A stretch of 9,719 bases of DNA, taken from the NCBI GenBank assembly GCA_043802345.1, contig JAZDLC010000089.1, forward strand, positions 1 to 9,719. The letters run 5' to 3'. Positions within the stretch are counted from its first letter, which is position 1, and each line of letters opens with the position of its first letter. This DNA comes from JAZDLC01 sp043802345 (GTDB taxonomy: Bacteria > Planctomycetota > B15-G4 > JADJEK01). This document shows positions 1-7,658 of the stretch, piece by piece. Below the pieces are notes generated by a model. It worked only from the letters and a program-made list of their open reading frames with translations, ran no database searches and had not been told where the DNA came from. A program made the position numbers and the translations under genes.

Positions 1-132
1 CAGGAAGAAGTAGGTCGGGATCGGTTCGACCCCGAGCAGGGCCAGGAGCGTGAAGATGGCCAGGAGCACCAGGCCCAGGGGGGCATGCTGACCCAGCTGC
101 AAGCGGGTCCTCAGGTTGTCGAGCACCGCCAT
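1..132 (-). CDS. Partial membrane protein, N-terminus only (runs off the left edge)
   Basis: Reading the minus strand from an ATG at 130-132 gives 44 codons that stay open to the window edge. The protein starts MAVLDNLRTRLQLGQ. A hydrophobic stretch follows at about residues 19-34 (leucine, valine, alanine, isoleucine and phenylalanine), which looks like a first transmembrane helix, and then a short Pro-containing loop. A purine-rich GGAGAAAGG lies directly upstream of the ATG and could serve as a ribosome-binding site. The gene diverges from the glycosyltransferase genes that begin at 241. Its place beside a glycan locus would suit a membrane component of polysaccharide assembly (ligase, polymerase or flippase), but that is inference from position only. 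Too little sequence is present to name a family. Confidence 0.6.
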   Translation of the reverse strand, partial: MAVLDNLRTRLQLGQHAPLGLVLLAIFTLLALLGVEPIPTYFFL

Positions 133-240
133 CCTTTCTCCGTCGGCGCTTCCATCATCCATTGGTCTCGATCGGTTCTCAACGTCTTGCTACTCTCGCG
201 GCGGAAACAACGGGCCTGTGCCCCGGTGGAGTGAACCCTG
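133..240. promoter_or_regulatory. Divergent intergenic region, presumed to carry two promoters
   Basis: This 108-bp gap separates the minus-strand membrane-protein start (132) from the plus-strand glycosyltransferase start (241). Divergent genes imply that promoters for both directions lie here. I could not identify convincing -10/-35 hexamers or an operator. The only clear signal is GGTGGAG at 225-231, a likely ribosome-binding site nine bases before the TTG start of the glycosyltransferase. Confidence 0.35.
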
Positions 241-1512
241 TTGCGAATCCTCGAGACGGTCCACGATTTCCTGCCCAACCACTTCGCGGGCTCTGAGATC
301 TACACCTTTCACCTCTCCCGGGAACTGAGGAACCTGGGACATGAGGTCCACCTGCTGTTCACCGAGAAGCGTCCCGAGCGGGAGCAGTTCGAGGTCGATT
401 CCGGGGAGTATGAAGGGCTGCCGTACTCCGAGGTGATCTACAACAACCAGTATGCGGACATCCAGGATCTGTACGACGACCCGCGGATGGACGCTCCGAT
501 CTGCGAGGTGCTGGACGCCTTCTTGCCCGATCTCGTGCACATTCAGTCGCTGGTCTTCTTCGGTCTGCCGCTGGTGCGAGCGGCGGCGGCGCGGAGGATC
601 CCGATGGTGATGACGGCCCACGAGTACTTCCTGGTCTGTCCGAAGGGTCTCCTGCTGAACCTGGACGGCGACCTGTGCGATCCGATCGATTTCGGGCAGT
701 GCGCCCGCTGCCTCGAGCCGTATCCGATGCAGCGGGAGAAGTACCGGGACCGCGAGGGGGATGCCGACCGCCACCTGGGCGGCCTGCGGTACTTCTCCCG
801 GGCCGCGGAGGTGAGGAAGGCTGCGATTCTGGCGGGGGTGGCGCCGATCGACCGGTTCGTCTCTCCCTCGCGGTTCCTGGCGGAACGGATGGTGCGTGAG
901 GGGTTGCCGGCCGCCAAGGTGAAGGTTGTGGCTCACGGCTTCCCCAGGGCGAGCGTCGTCCAGCGGCCGCCGAGAATGTTGGGCGATCCTCTCCGTTTTG
1001 GCTTCCTGGGGACGCTCTCGGAGTACAAGGGGGTTCATCTCGCGGTGGAGGCCTTTTCCCGGCTGAAGCCGGGGGAGGCGACCTTCCGCATACATGGCGA
1101 AACCGCGTGGTTCCCCGACTACACGCGGCCGCTGATGGAGCGCGCCCGACAGATCGAGGGCCTGGTCTTCGAGGGGCGCCTGGCGACCGACCGCACGGCG
1201 GAGTTCCTTGCCGAACTGGACGTGCTGGTGGTTCCGTCGACCTGGTACGAGAACTCGCCACTCACCATCCGGGAGGCGTTTGGGCAGGGAGTCCCGGTGA
1301 TCGGCACCGACCTGGGAGGAATGGCCGAGACCCTCGAGGAGGGGGGCGGCCTGCTCTTCCCGAGGGGCGACGCGGACGGGCTGCATGCCTGCATGCGTAG
1401 GCTGCTGGACGAGCCGGATCTGCTCCGATCGCTCCGGACTTCGATTCCGAAGGTCCGCCCGATCCGGGAGAATGCGCTGGAGCTCGAGGCGCTGTTCCAG
1501 TCCCTTGTTTGA
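241..1512 (+). CDS. GT4-family glycosyltransferase (GT-B fold)
   Basis: This 423-residue protein has the usual length and two-domain layout of family 4 glycosyltransferases, which move a sugar from a nucleotide-sugar donor to a glycan acceptor with retained configuration. The N-terminal Rossmann domain begins MRILETVHDFLP and has the Gly-x-Glu loop at G17/E19. The C-terminal donor-binding domain starts near residue 255 with FGFLGTLSEYKG (K263) and contains the E-x7-E motif at E337/E345 inside WYENSPLTIREAF. Four cysteines at C133, C146, C154 and C157 follow a His-Glu-Tyr motif and match the pattern in the other two GT4 domains of the locus. There is no signal peptide or membrane helix, so it should act in the cytoplasm or at the inner membrane face. 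The start is TTG, supported by GGTGGAG nine bases upstream and by the MRIL start shared with the next gene. Donor and acceptor sugars cannot be read from the sequence. Confidence 0.9.
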   Translation: MRILETVHDFLPNHFAGSEIYTFHLSRELRNLGHEVHLLFTEKRPEREQFEVDSGEYEGLPYSEVIYNNQYADIQDLYDDPRMDAPICEVLDAFLPDLVHIQSLVFFGLPLVRAAAARRIPMVMTAHEYFLVCPKGLLLNLDGDLCDPIDFGQCARCLEPYPMQREKYRDREGDADRHLGGLRYFSRAAEVRKAAILAGVAPIDRFVSPSRFLAERMVREGLPAAKVKVVAHGFPRASVVQRPPRMLGDPLRFGFLGTLSEYKGVHLAVEAFSRLKPGEATFRIHGETAWFPDYTRPLMERARQIEGLVFEGRLATDRTAEFLAELDVLVVPSTWYENSPLTIREAFGQGVPVIGTDLGGMAETLEEGGGLLFPRGDADGLHACMRRLLDEPDLLRSLRTSIPKVRPIRENALELEALFQSLV

Positions 1513-1526
1513 AGACGGGAGGACTC

Positions 1527-1627
1527 ACCACAGAGGGCTCAGAGAGCACAGAGGGAATGAAGGAGAAGGCCGCGTCACAGGCAAGATCATCGGCTGCGTG
1601 CCCTCTGTCCTCTGTGCTCTCTGTGGT
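1527..1627. repeat. Imperfect inverted repeat made of 9-bp CACAGAGRG-type units
   Basis: The left arm (1527-1556) is built from three degenerate 9-bp units of the CACAGAGGG type. The right arm (1601-1627) carries the complementary CCTCTGT/CTCTGTG units. The outermost nine bases, ACCACAGAG, pair perfectly with the far end of the right arm. Inside that, pairing is interrupted by a few mismatches and a 2-bp length difference. About 44 bp separate the arms. It fills much of the 213-bp gap between two paralogous GT4 genes. It looks like a non-coding dispersed repeat. There is no T-tract, so it is not a classical terminator, although a transcript could fold into a long hairpin here. Confidence 0.75.
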
Positions 1628-1725
1628 AGAACGGACCCCGGTTTGAACGAGCGGATGCACTGGCCGCTCATTCTTCGCGCCGGTGGTCGATCTGTTCTCC
1701 CTGTTCATGGTTGGGTCAAAGAGTC

Positions 1726-2973
1726 GTGCGAATCCTGTTCGTCACAGCGGGTTTCCTGCCGGACTGCATCGGCGGAGTGGAGCTTCACCTCTTGGGGTTG
1801 GCCCGCTTTCTGTCGGGCGCGCACGAGGTGATGGTGTTCGCTCGCGGGGCGGATCCGGCGAGGGGTGAATTCGAGTCGTACCGGTACGAGGTGGAGGGGA
1901 TCCCGGTCGTCCGGCTGAACTACCTGTTCTCCGATTGTACCGGCTTCCGGATGATCTACCGGAACGGGACGATCCGGCGGCGGTTCGAGGATCTTCTACG
2001 GGAGTTCCGGCCGGACCTCGTTCATGTGCATCATCTGACCTGCCTCTCCACCGACCTGATCGATGCGGCCAGGGAGGCCGGGGCGAAGGTGGTGATGACG
2101 CTGCACGACTTTTGGATGGGATGTCCGAGGGGGCAGCGGATGACTCCGGAGCTCTTTCTCTGTCACGAGATCGATCTCCGGCGCTGCGCGGAATGCCTGC
2201 CGAAGATGTGGGGCGGATGGTTCGGAACCGGCCGGGACCAGGAGCAGCTCGAGGAGTACCATCAGTGGATCCATGGTGTGCTCTGCCGGGCTGATCGTCT
2301 GGTGACGCCGTCCGCTTCGTCGCGGGAGCTGTTCGTCGACTATGGCATCCCGGGGGAGCGGATCCGGGTCGTGGAGAACGGGCTGGAACAGGACGCGCTG
2401 CGAGGGCTCAGCCGGTCGAACCGCGGGCCGTTCCGGTTCGGATTCCTCGGCTCGGTGTTGCCCACCAAGGGCGTTCATGTCCTGGTCGAGGCCTTCCGGA
2501 TTCTCGGGCGCAAGGAAGCGCGGCTCGACGTTCACGGCGAGATCCTTCCCTGGCACGAGATCAGCGACTACGGAGCGCGGCTGAAAGAGGCCGCGAGAGG
2601 GCTCGAGACCCAGGTCGCCTTTCACGGCCGCTACGGCCCGGCAGAGTTGCCCGCCATCCTCTCCTCGTTCGATGCGCTGGTGGTGCCGTCGCTCTGGTTC
2701 GAGGCCTTCTGCTTGACCCTGCGCGAGGGTTTCCTGGCAGGCCTGCCCGTGCTGGTCTCGAATCTGGGCGCCATGGCGGAGGGGGTCGAGGACGGGACGA
2801 CCGGTCTGCTGTTCCGGGCGGGGGACGCGGCCGATCTGGCGCACAAGATGGAGCGGATCCTGGACGATGAAGAGCTGAGAATCCGGCTCTCGACCTCGGT
2901 GAAGAAGGTGCGGACCATGGCGGAGAATGGCCGGGAACTGCTGTCCCTCTACGAGGAACTCGTCCGCGGATGA
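1726..2973 (+). CDS. GT4-family glycosyltransferase (GT-B fold), paralogue of the preceding GT4 gene
   Basis: This 415-residue GT4 enzyme is predicted to transfer a sugar from a nucleotide-sugar donor during glycan assembly in the cytoplasm. From a GTG start at 1726 it reads MRILFVTAGFLPD, with the Gly-x-Glu loop at G17/E19. Four cysteines sit at C133, C146, C154 and C157, exactly the numbering of the GT4 gene at 241. That agreement is the main reason for choosing this start over TTG at 1711, which would add five residues (MGQRV). Neither start has a good ribosome-binding site. The C-terminal domain begins near residue 238 with FGFLGSVLPTKG (K248) and carries E-x7-E at E326/E334 in WFEAFCLTLREGF. 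In this motif Ala-Phe-Cys replaces the Asn-Ser-Pro of the other two GT4 domains, so donor or acceptor preference may differ. The fusion gene follows 55 bp downstream. Confidence 0.88.
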   Translation: MRILFVTAGFLPDCIGGVELHLLGLARFLSGAHEVMVFARGADPARGEFESYRYEVEGIPVVRLNYLFSDCTGFRMIYRNGTIRRRFEDLLREFRPDLVHVHHLTCLSTDLIDAAREAGAKVVMTLHDFWMGCPRGQRMTPELFLCHEIDLRRCAECLPKMWGGWFGTGRDQEQLEEYHQWIHGVLCRADRLVTPSASSRELFVDYGIPGERIRVVENGLEQDALRGLSRSNRGPFRFGFLGSVLPTKGVHVLVEAFRILGRKEARLDVHGEILPWHEISDYGARLKEAARGLETQVAFHGRYGPAELPAILSSFDALVVPSLWFEAFCLTLREGFLAGLPVLVSNLGAMAEGVEDGTTGLLFRAGDAADLAHKMERILDDEELRIRLSTSVKKVRTMAENGRELLSLYEELVRG

Positions 2974-3017
2974 ACTCCGTTCCGGCCACGACCTTCGGCT
3001 TGCTCTCGAGAGGCTCC

Positions 3018-3023
3018 AGGGGG
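3018..3023 (+). promoter_or_regulatory. Ribosome-binding site that fixes the start of the fusion gene
   Basis: AGGGGG ends five bases before the ATG at 3029. The reading frame is open further upstream (to 2927, overlapping the previous gene). This site and the typical GT2 opening MKVSIVIPTWNG both point to 3029 as the true start. Confidence 0.6.
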
Positions 3024-3028
3024 CCTGC

Positions 3029-5719
3029 ATGAAGGTCTCCATCGTCATCCCCACCTGGAACGGAGAGGATGTGCTGGAGGAGTGCCTCTCCGGCATCTTC
3101 CGCCAGGAGGTCGACTTCGAATTCGACGTGCTGCTGATCGACTCCTCCTCCACCGACCGGACCCTGGAGATCGCCCGCCGCTATCCGGTCAAGATTCACG
3201 TCATCAGCCAGAGCGAGTTCAGCCACGGCGACACCCGGAACCTGGGTGTCCTGCTGACAGCAGGGGAGCGGATCGTCTTTCTGGTTCAGGACGCGTACCC
3301 GGAACGGAACGACTGGCTGCGCAGGCTGGTGTCGAACCTGGACGATCCCGAGGTGGCCGGCGCCTACAGCCGCGTGCTCCCCCGCCCCTCGGCCGGCCCG
3401 CTGGTCAAGAAGGGGGTCGAAGGCGACCTCAACTACCGATCCGAGCGGTTGGTTCAGCAGATGGGGGATGAGCAGGCGTACCGCGCCCTCGACTCGCTTC
3501 AGCGGCGGATCCTGACCAACTTCAACGACGTCGCCTCCTGCCTGCGGCGTTCCGCGTGGGAGCGGCTGCCGTACGCCAGGGTGCCGTTTGGCGAGGACGT
3601 GCTCTGGGCCAGGAGCGCCATCGAAGCCGGCTACAAGATCGTGTTCGATCCGGAAGCGCCGGTGATCCACTCCCACGAATACGACGCCCGGACCCTGCGC
3701 GCGCGCACCCGGATCGATGCCTGGTTCAACCGCGCTTGCCTGGACCGGATCTGTGTGGCCAGGAAGCGGGATATCATCACCATGACGCGGCGCTCCGCCG
3801 CCGCCGACCGGATCTTCCTGGAGGAGGTCGGGGTGCCGCCACGGGAGGTGCGGCGCTGGCAGCGCCGCTCCTACCTGTACCACTTTCTCGAGTTCCTCGG
3901 TTTCTATCAGGGCGGCCGGACCGCTGACCGGCTGAGCGTGCCGAAAGCGGTGGAGAAAAAGCGGCTGAAGATCCTGTTCGTGGTCCACGGCTTCCCGCCG
4001 GAGACCACCGCCGGCACCGAGGTCCTGACCTTCTCCCTGGCGCGGGCTCTGCAGAGGCGCGGACATGAAGTGATCGTGTTCCACCGCGTGGCCGACCAGA
4101 GCATGGAGAACTACGCCGTTTCAGAAGGGACCTACGAAGGGTTGCGCGTGATCCGGATCGCCAATCATCTCGACTACGGCAACATCCAGCAGACCTTCCA
4201 CAACCATGCCGTCGAGGAGGCGTTCCGCGGGCTGCTTCGCCGGGAACGCCCGGATGTGGTCCACTTCGAGCATCTGATCCATCTGTCGGCCGCCCTGCCC
4301 CGCATTTGCCGCGCCGAGGGAGTGCCTTCGGTGCTGACCCTGAACGACTTCTGGTTTCGCTGCCCCACGGTGCAGCTGATCCGTCCGAACCGGAGGGTCT
4401 GCTCCGGCAAGCCGCCGATCCTGGGCTGCTTCGCGTGCGTCTCCCATCTGCCGGCGCTAGTGCCTCTGGTGCGCTTCCTGTCCAGGCCGTTTCGCCGTCC
4501 GCTGGCCGGCATCGCCCGCCGCTATTTGAGCGTGATGGGGAGGCCATGCTGGTTCCTGACCAAGCGGCTGTCCGACATCGCCTGGCTCAGCCTGCGGCCG
4601 GAGACGATGGTCAGGGAGCTGCTGGCCGCCGACTTCATCATCGCGCCCTCGCCGTTTCTCAAGTCGAAGATGATCGAGTCGGGAGTGCCGAAGGACCGGC
4701 TGATCGTCTCCGATTACGGGATGGAGACGGGCTGGCTGGAACGGTACGAGCGGACCGACAGCCAGGGCAGGGTCAGGTTCGGGTTCATCGGTTCGCTGGT
4801 CTGGTACAAGGGGCTGCGGGTTCTCGCCCGGGCCTTCCAGCGTCTTGAAGGTGAGGCCGCGGAACTGCACATCTTCGGCGACACCGAAAGCATGGAGCCG
4901 TTCCGGAAGACCCGCGCCGAGATCGAGAGAAGCGTGACGCGCCCGGGGCTGTTCTTTCACGGCCGGTACGAGACCGACCGGCTGGGGGAGGTTCTCGGCA
5001 GTCTGGATGTGCTGGTGGTCCCCTCGATCTGGTACGAGAACTCGCCGCTCGCCATTCACGAGGCGTTCCAGGCCAGGGTTCCGGTGCTCGTGTCGGACCG
5101 GGGAGGCATGCGGGACCTGGTGCGGGATGGAGCCGGCGGACTGCGCTTCCGGGCCGGATCGGATCGTGATCTGGCCCGGGTCATGGAGCGCTTCCTGAAG
5201 GAACCGGAGCTCGCGGCAAGCCTGGTCAGGGCGGCGCCGGCGGTGAAGACGGTGGAGCAGAACGCCGCGGAGATGGAGCTGAAGTACCGGCAGGCGATCG
5301 GCCTCGGCCTCGGCCGGTTGGCGGAGATTCCCCTCGGCCTCGAGCAGTTCGACCGCTCCTCGGCGGTCGTCGAGCAGGAGAAAGATGGCTGGCTGCTGCT
5401 CCGTTCCGGCGAGGTCTCCGCGAGGTTCGAGGTGGAGGACGAGGTCTCGCTGGAGCTCTCGCTTCAGGTTTGCCACCGCGCCGGCGCGACCTGTGCCGAG
5501 CAGGTCGGAGAGGTCCTTCTGGATGGCAAGCGCCTGCTCCAGATCGATCCGTGCCGGGGCGAGGCGGCGGAGCGCCTCGACCGGTATCTGGCCCCGGCAA
5601 GGCTCCGCGCGGGTGCTCACCGCTTGCTGATTCGCGGCGGGACCCTTGGGAATGGCGATTCCGTGCTCCGGTTCGGCCGGGTCGGTTTCTATCGTACGTC
5701 AACACCTCTCTTCTGGTGA
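3029..5719 (+). CDS. Fused GT2-GT4 glycosyltransferase with a C-terminal beta-rich domain
   Basis: This 896-residue protein has three parts. Residues 1 to about 290 form a GT2 (GT-A fold) domain of the rhamnosyltransferase-like type: MKVSIVIPTWNG at the start, HGDTRNLG, the metal-binding type motif QDAYP (D88), GEDVLWA (E189/D190) and HSHEYD (H214-D219). From about 312 to 760 comes a complete GT4 (GT-B) domain: KILFVVHGFPPE, Gly-x-Glu at G329/E331, cysteines C445, C458, C467 and C470, WYKG (K594) and E-x7-E at E670/E678. From about 765 to the end lies a domain of alternating hydrophobic strands with Gly-turns (LLDGKRLLQIDP; LRAGAHRLLIRGG) that resembles a beta-sandwich or carbohydrate-binding fold. 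That fold is inference. Two sugar additions by one protein would suit consecutive steps on the same glycan. The next gene starts 13 bp downstream. Sugar specificities are unknown. Confidence 0.88.
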   Translation: MKVSIVIPTWNGEDVLEECLSGIFRQEVDFEFDVLLIDSSSTDRTLEIARRYPVKIHVISQSEFSHGDTRNLGVLLTAGERIVFLVQDAYPERNDWLRRLVSNLDDPEVAGAYSRVLPRPSAGPLVKKGVEGDLNYRSERLVQQMGDEQAYRALDSLQRRILTNFNDVASCLRRSAWERLPYARVPFGEDVLWARSAIEAGYKIVFDPEAPVIHSHEYDARTLRARTRIDAWFNRACLDRICVARKRDIITMTRRSAAADRIFLEEVGVPPREVRRWQRRSYLYHFLEFLGFYQGGRTADRLSVPKAVEKKRLKILFVVHGFPPETTAGTEVLTFSLARALQRRGHEVIVFHRVADQSMENYAVSEGTYEGLRVIRIANHLDYGNIQQTFHNHAVEEAFRGLLRRERPDVVHFEHLIHLSAALPRICRAEGVPSVLTLNDFWFRCPTVQLIRPNRRVCSGKPPILGCFACVSHLPALVPLVRFLSRPFRRPLAGIARRYLSVMGRPCWFLTKRLSDIAWLSLRPETMVRELLAADFIIAPSPFLKSKMIESGVPKDRLIVSDYGMETGWLERYERTDSQGRVRFGFIGSLVWYKGLRVLARAFQRLEGEAAELHIFGDTESMEPFRKTRAEIERSVTRPGLFFHGRYETDRLGEVLGSLDVLVVPSIWYENSPLAIHEAFQARVPVLVSDRGGMRDLVRDGAGGLRFRAGSDRDLARVMERFLKEPELAASLVRAAPAVKTVEQNAAEMELKYRQAIGLGLGRLAEIPLGLEQFDRSSAVVEQEKDGWLLLRSGEVSARFEVEDEVSLELSLQVCHRAGATCAEQVGEVLLDGKRLLQIDPCRGEAAERLDRYLAPARLRAGAHRLLIRGGTLGNGDSVLRFGRVGFYRTSTPLFW

Positions 5720-5732
5720 GACGAAGATCCGT

Positions 5733-6869
5733 ATGACCCTGCCGAGCGTCACCGTCATCGTGCCGAACTGGAACGGCCGCCAGCACCTCGAGCGCTGCTT
5801 CGGCTCGCTCCTGGATCTGGAGTACGACGGCGAGGTCCGGTTGATGATGATCGACAACGGATCGGTGGACGGATCGCTGAGCCTGATGCGGCGCCGGTTC
5901 GGGGAGGTCACCCTGATCGAGAATCGGGTGAACCAGGGATTTGCCGCGGCTTGCGACGCCGGGGCGGAGCGGGCGGAAACGGAACTGGTCGCGTTCCTCA
6001 ACAACGACATGCGGGTGGAGCGAACCTGGCTCTCGGAGTTGGCTCGAAGCATGGCGGAAGAGGGTGCCGGCTGCGCCGCGTCGCTGATCCTCTCCTGGGA
6101 CGGCCGCACGGTGAACTATGCCGGCGGCGGCATGAACTTCCACGGCATCGGCATCCAGATCGGGCTCGGTGATCCTCTCCTGGCGGCGCACCGGGAACCG
6201 TCCGCAACGCTGTTCGCCTGCGGCGGCGCCATGGCCATCAGGAGAGACCTGTTCCTGAGCGCCGGCGGGTTCGACCCGGACTACTTCGCCTACTACGAGG
6301 ACGTCGACCTGGGATGGCGTCTCTGGCTGCTCGGGGAGTGCGTCCGGTTCGTGCCGTCATCGGTGGCGTACCATCATCATTCCGCCACCAGCGGGAGAAT
6401 TGACATCCACCGGCTGAGGCTGCTGCAGATCCGGAATCCGCTGTATACGATCTTCAAGAACTACGAGGATGAGAACCTGAGGAAGGTGCTTCCGGTGGCG
6501 ATCCTGCTGACCTTGCGGCGGACCAAGTACCAGCTTGTCCTGAACGACGCGCAGTTCTCTCTCGAGGAGGGGTGCGGGCAGAGGCGAGGTCCGCTGGCCC
6601 GGTTTCGGGCAAGGCTCGCCGAGCGACTCGACAAGGCCAGAGTGTCCAGGGCCGGGCTGGCTGACCTGCTGGCGATCAGCCAGTTGACGGATCGGATCAA
6701 GGTTCTTTCGGCGAAGCGGAGAGAGATCCAGGCCAGGCGCCGGCGCGCCGACGCCGAGATCCTGCCTCTGTTTCGTGATCCCCTCTGGCCGGCGGAGGCC
6801 GCCGAGGAGTACCCCGGCATCCAGCAGGAACTGCTCGAGTTCTTCGACCTTGTGGAGGTCTTTCGATGA
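5733..6869 (+). CDS. GT2-family glycosyltransferase, rhamnosyltransferase-like (WbbL type)
   Basis: This 378-residue GT-A enzyme most resembles GT2 rhamnosyltransferase-like proteins. It opens MTLPSVTVIVPNWNG and has the nucleotide-binding region IDNGSVDGS. The metal-binding DxD-like motif is NNDM (N90-M93). The acceptor-side signature GGFDPDYFAYYEDVDLGWRL contains the ED pair E189/D190, and a His-rich HHHSATSG follows. After about residue 235 the protein has an amphipathic and strongly basic region with a run of arginines, ending in an acidic tail, but no clear transmembrane helix. It may associate with the inner membrane to use a lipid-linked acceptor; that is inference. The ATG at 5733 is chosen because the GT2 fold begins there; the frame is open further upstream but overlaps the previous gene. 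The ribosome-binding site is weak, so coupling to the gene ending at 5719 is likely. Confidence 0.87.
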   Translation: MTLPSVTVIVPNWNGRQHLERCFGSLLDLEYDGEVRLMMIDNGSVDGSLSLMRRRFGEVTLIENRVNQGFAAACDAGAERAETELVAFLNNDMRVERTWLSELARSMAEEGAGCAASLILSWDGRTVNYAGGGMNFHGIGIQIGLGDPLLAAHREPSATLFACGGAMAIRRDLFLSAGGFDPDYFAYYEDVDLGWRLWLLGECVRFVPSSVAYHHHSATSGRIDIHRLRLLQIRNPLYTIFKNYEDENLRKVLPVAILLTLRRTKYQLVLNDAQFSLEEGCGQRRGPLARFRARLAERLDKARVSRAGLADLLAISQLTDRIKVLSAKRREIQARRRRADAEILPLFRDPLWPAEAAEEYPGIQQELLEFFDLVEVFR

Positions 6870-7600
6870 AGCTTTCGGTGGTCATCCCCGTTTTCAATGA
6901 ACGCGAGACTGTTCTCGAGGTCATCGAGCGAGTTGCGGCGACTCCTTACGAGAAGGAGATCATCGTGGTGGATGACTGTTCCACGGACGGCACGGTGGAA
7001 GTGTTGAAGGGGCTTCACCGGGACGATGTGGAGGTCCGCTGCTTCTACCACCCCATCAACCGGGGGACGGGGGCGGCGCTCAGGACCGGATTCGAGCAAG
7101 TGCGGGGCGAGATCGTCATCATCCAGGACGCCGACCTGGAGTACTCTCCGGACGACTACGGCATCCTGATCAAGCCGATCGTGGATGGGAATGCGGACGT
7201 GGTGTTCGGTTCCCGCTTCATGGGCGGCACCAACCGCTGTCATCTGTTCTGGCACTACGTGGTCAACAGGGTATTGACCTGCCTCTCCAACGTGTTCACC
7301 AACCTCAACCTGACTGACATGGAGACCTGCTACAAGGTCTTCAAGGTGGGAGTGGTCCAGAGGATCAAGATCGAGAGCGATCGTTTTGAGGTGGAGCCGG
7401 AGTTGGCCGCGAAGGTTGCAAAACTGAAATGCCGGGTCTACGAGGTGCCGATTTCCTACTTCGGCCGGGACTACTCGGAAGGGAAGAAGATCGGCTGGTT
7501 TGACGGGCTTCAGGCGGTTGTCGCGATCGTGCGCTACAACCTCTTCTCGGGAAAGGTGGAGCCGTTCCGGTCCGGGCGAGGGAAGGATCAGAGCGGGTAG
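6866..7600 (+). CDS. GT2-family glycosyltransferase, DPM1/polyprenyl-phosphate mannosyltransferase-like
   Basis: This 244-residue protein is a single GT-A domain of the DPM/DPG-synthase-like group, whose members move mannose or glucose from GDP- or UDP-sugar to polyprenyl phosphate, or act as related glycan transferases. It shows VVIPVFNE, the donor-binding VVDDCSTDGT (D36/D37), NRGTGAALRTGF, the catalytic-metal motif QDADLEYSP (D88/D90) and the C-terminal signature FEVEPELAAKV, followed by RDYSEGKKIGW. It has no C-terminal membrane helices, so it is the short soluble form. Its ATG overlaps the stop of the previous gene by four bases (ATGA), and GGAGG at 6854-6858 lies seven bases upstream, so the two genes are very likely translationally coupled. 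The exact sugar and acceptor cannot be told from sequence; making an activated lipid-linked sugar for the locus is plausible. Confidence 0.88.
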   Translation: MKLSVVIPVFNERETVLEVIERVAATPYEKEIIVVDDCSTDGTVEVLKGLHRDDVEVRCFYHPINRGTGAALRTGFEQVRGEIVIIQDADLEYSPDDYGILIKPIVDGNADVVFGSRFMGGTNRCHLFWHYVVNRVLTCLSNVFTNLNLTDMETCYKVFKVGVVQRIKIESDRFEVEPELAAKVAKLKCRVYEVPISYFGRDYSEGKKIGWFDGLQAVVAIVRYNLFSGKVEPFRSGRGKDQSG

Positions 7601-7638
7601 CGGCGGGGTCGGCTGATTCCGTCTCAACTCTCGAGAAG

Positions 7639-7658
7639 GCCCGGACGATATTCCGGGC
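7639..7658 (+). other. Hairpin directly in front of the signal peptidase start
   Basis: GCCCGGA (7639-7645) and TCCGGGC (7652-7658) form a perfect 7-bp stem with a 6-base loop. The stem ends on the base before the ATG at 7659. No T-tract follows. No recognisable ribosome-binding site lies between this structure and the start, so it could hinder or tune translation of the signal peptidase gene. A chance GC-rich palindrome is also possible. Confidence 0.4.

Noticed and set aside
190..1386. Minus-strand open frame of 398 codons opposite the first GT4
   Set aside because: Low-complexity Arg/Pro/Gly-rich protein antisense to a clear GT4 gene; a product of high GC content.
1711..1725. TTG at 1711 as start of the second GT4
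   Set aside because: It would add MGQRV before the conserved start; GTG at 1726 gives residue numbering identical to the first GT4 (G17, E19, C133), and neither start has a better ribosome-binding site.
1385..1868. Plus-strand open frames bridging the end of the first GT4 and the start of the second
   Set aside because: They overlap both real genes in other frames and include the intergenic inverted repeat; no coding character.
2561..4084. Minus-strand open frame of 507 codons across the second GT4 and the fusion gene
   Set aside because: It opposes two well-supported glycosyltransferase genes, is rich in Arg, Pro and Gly as expected for a shadow frame, and has no family motif.
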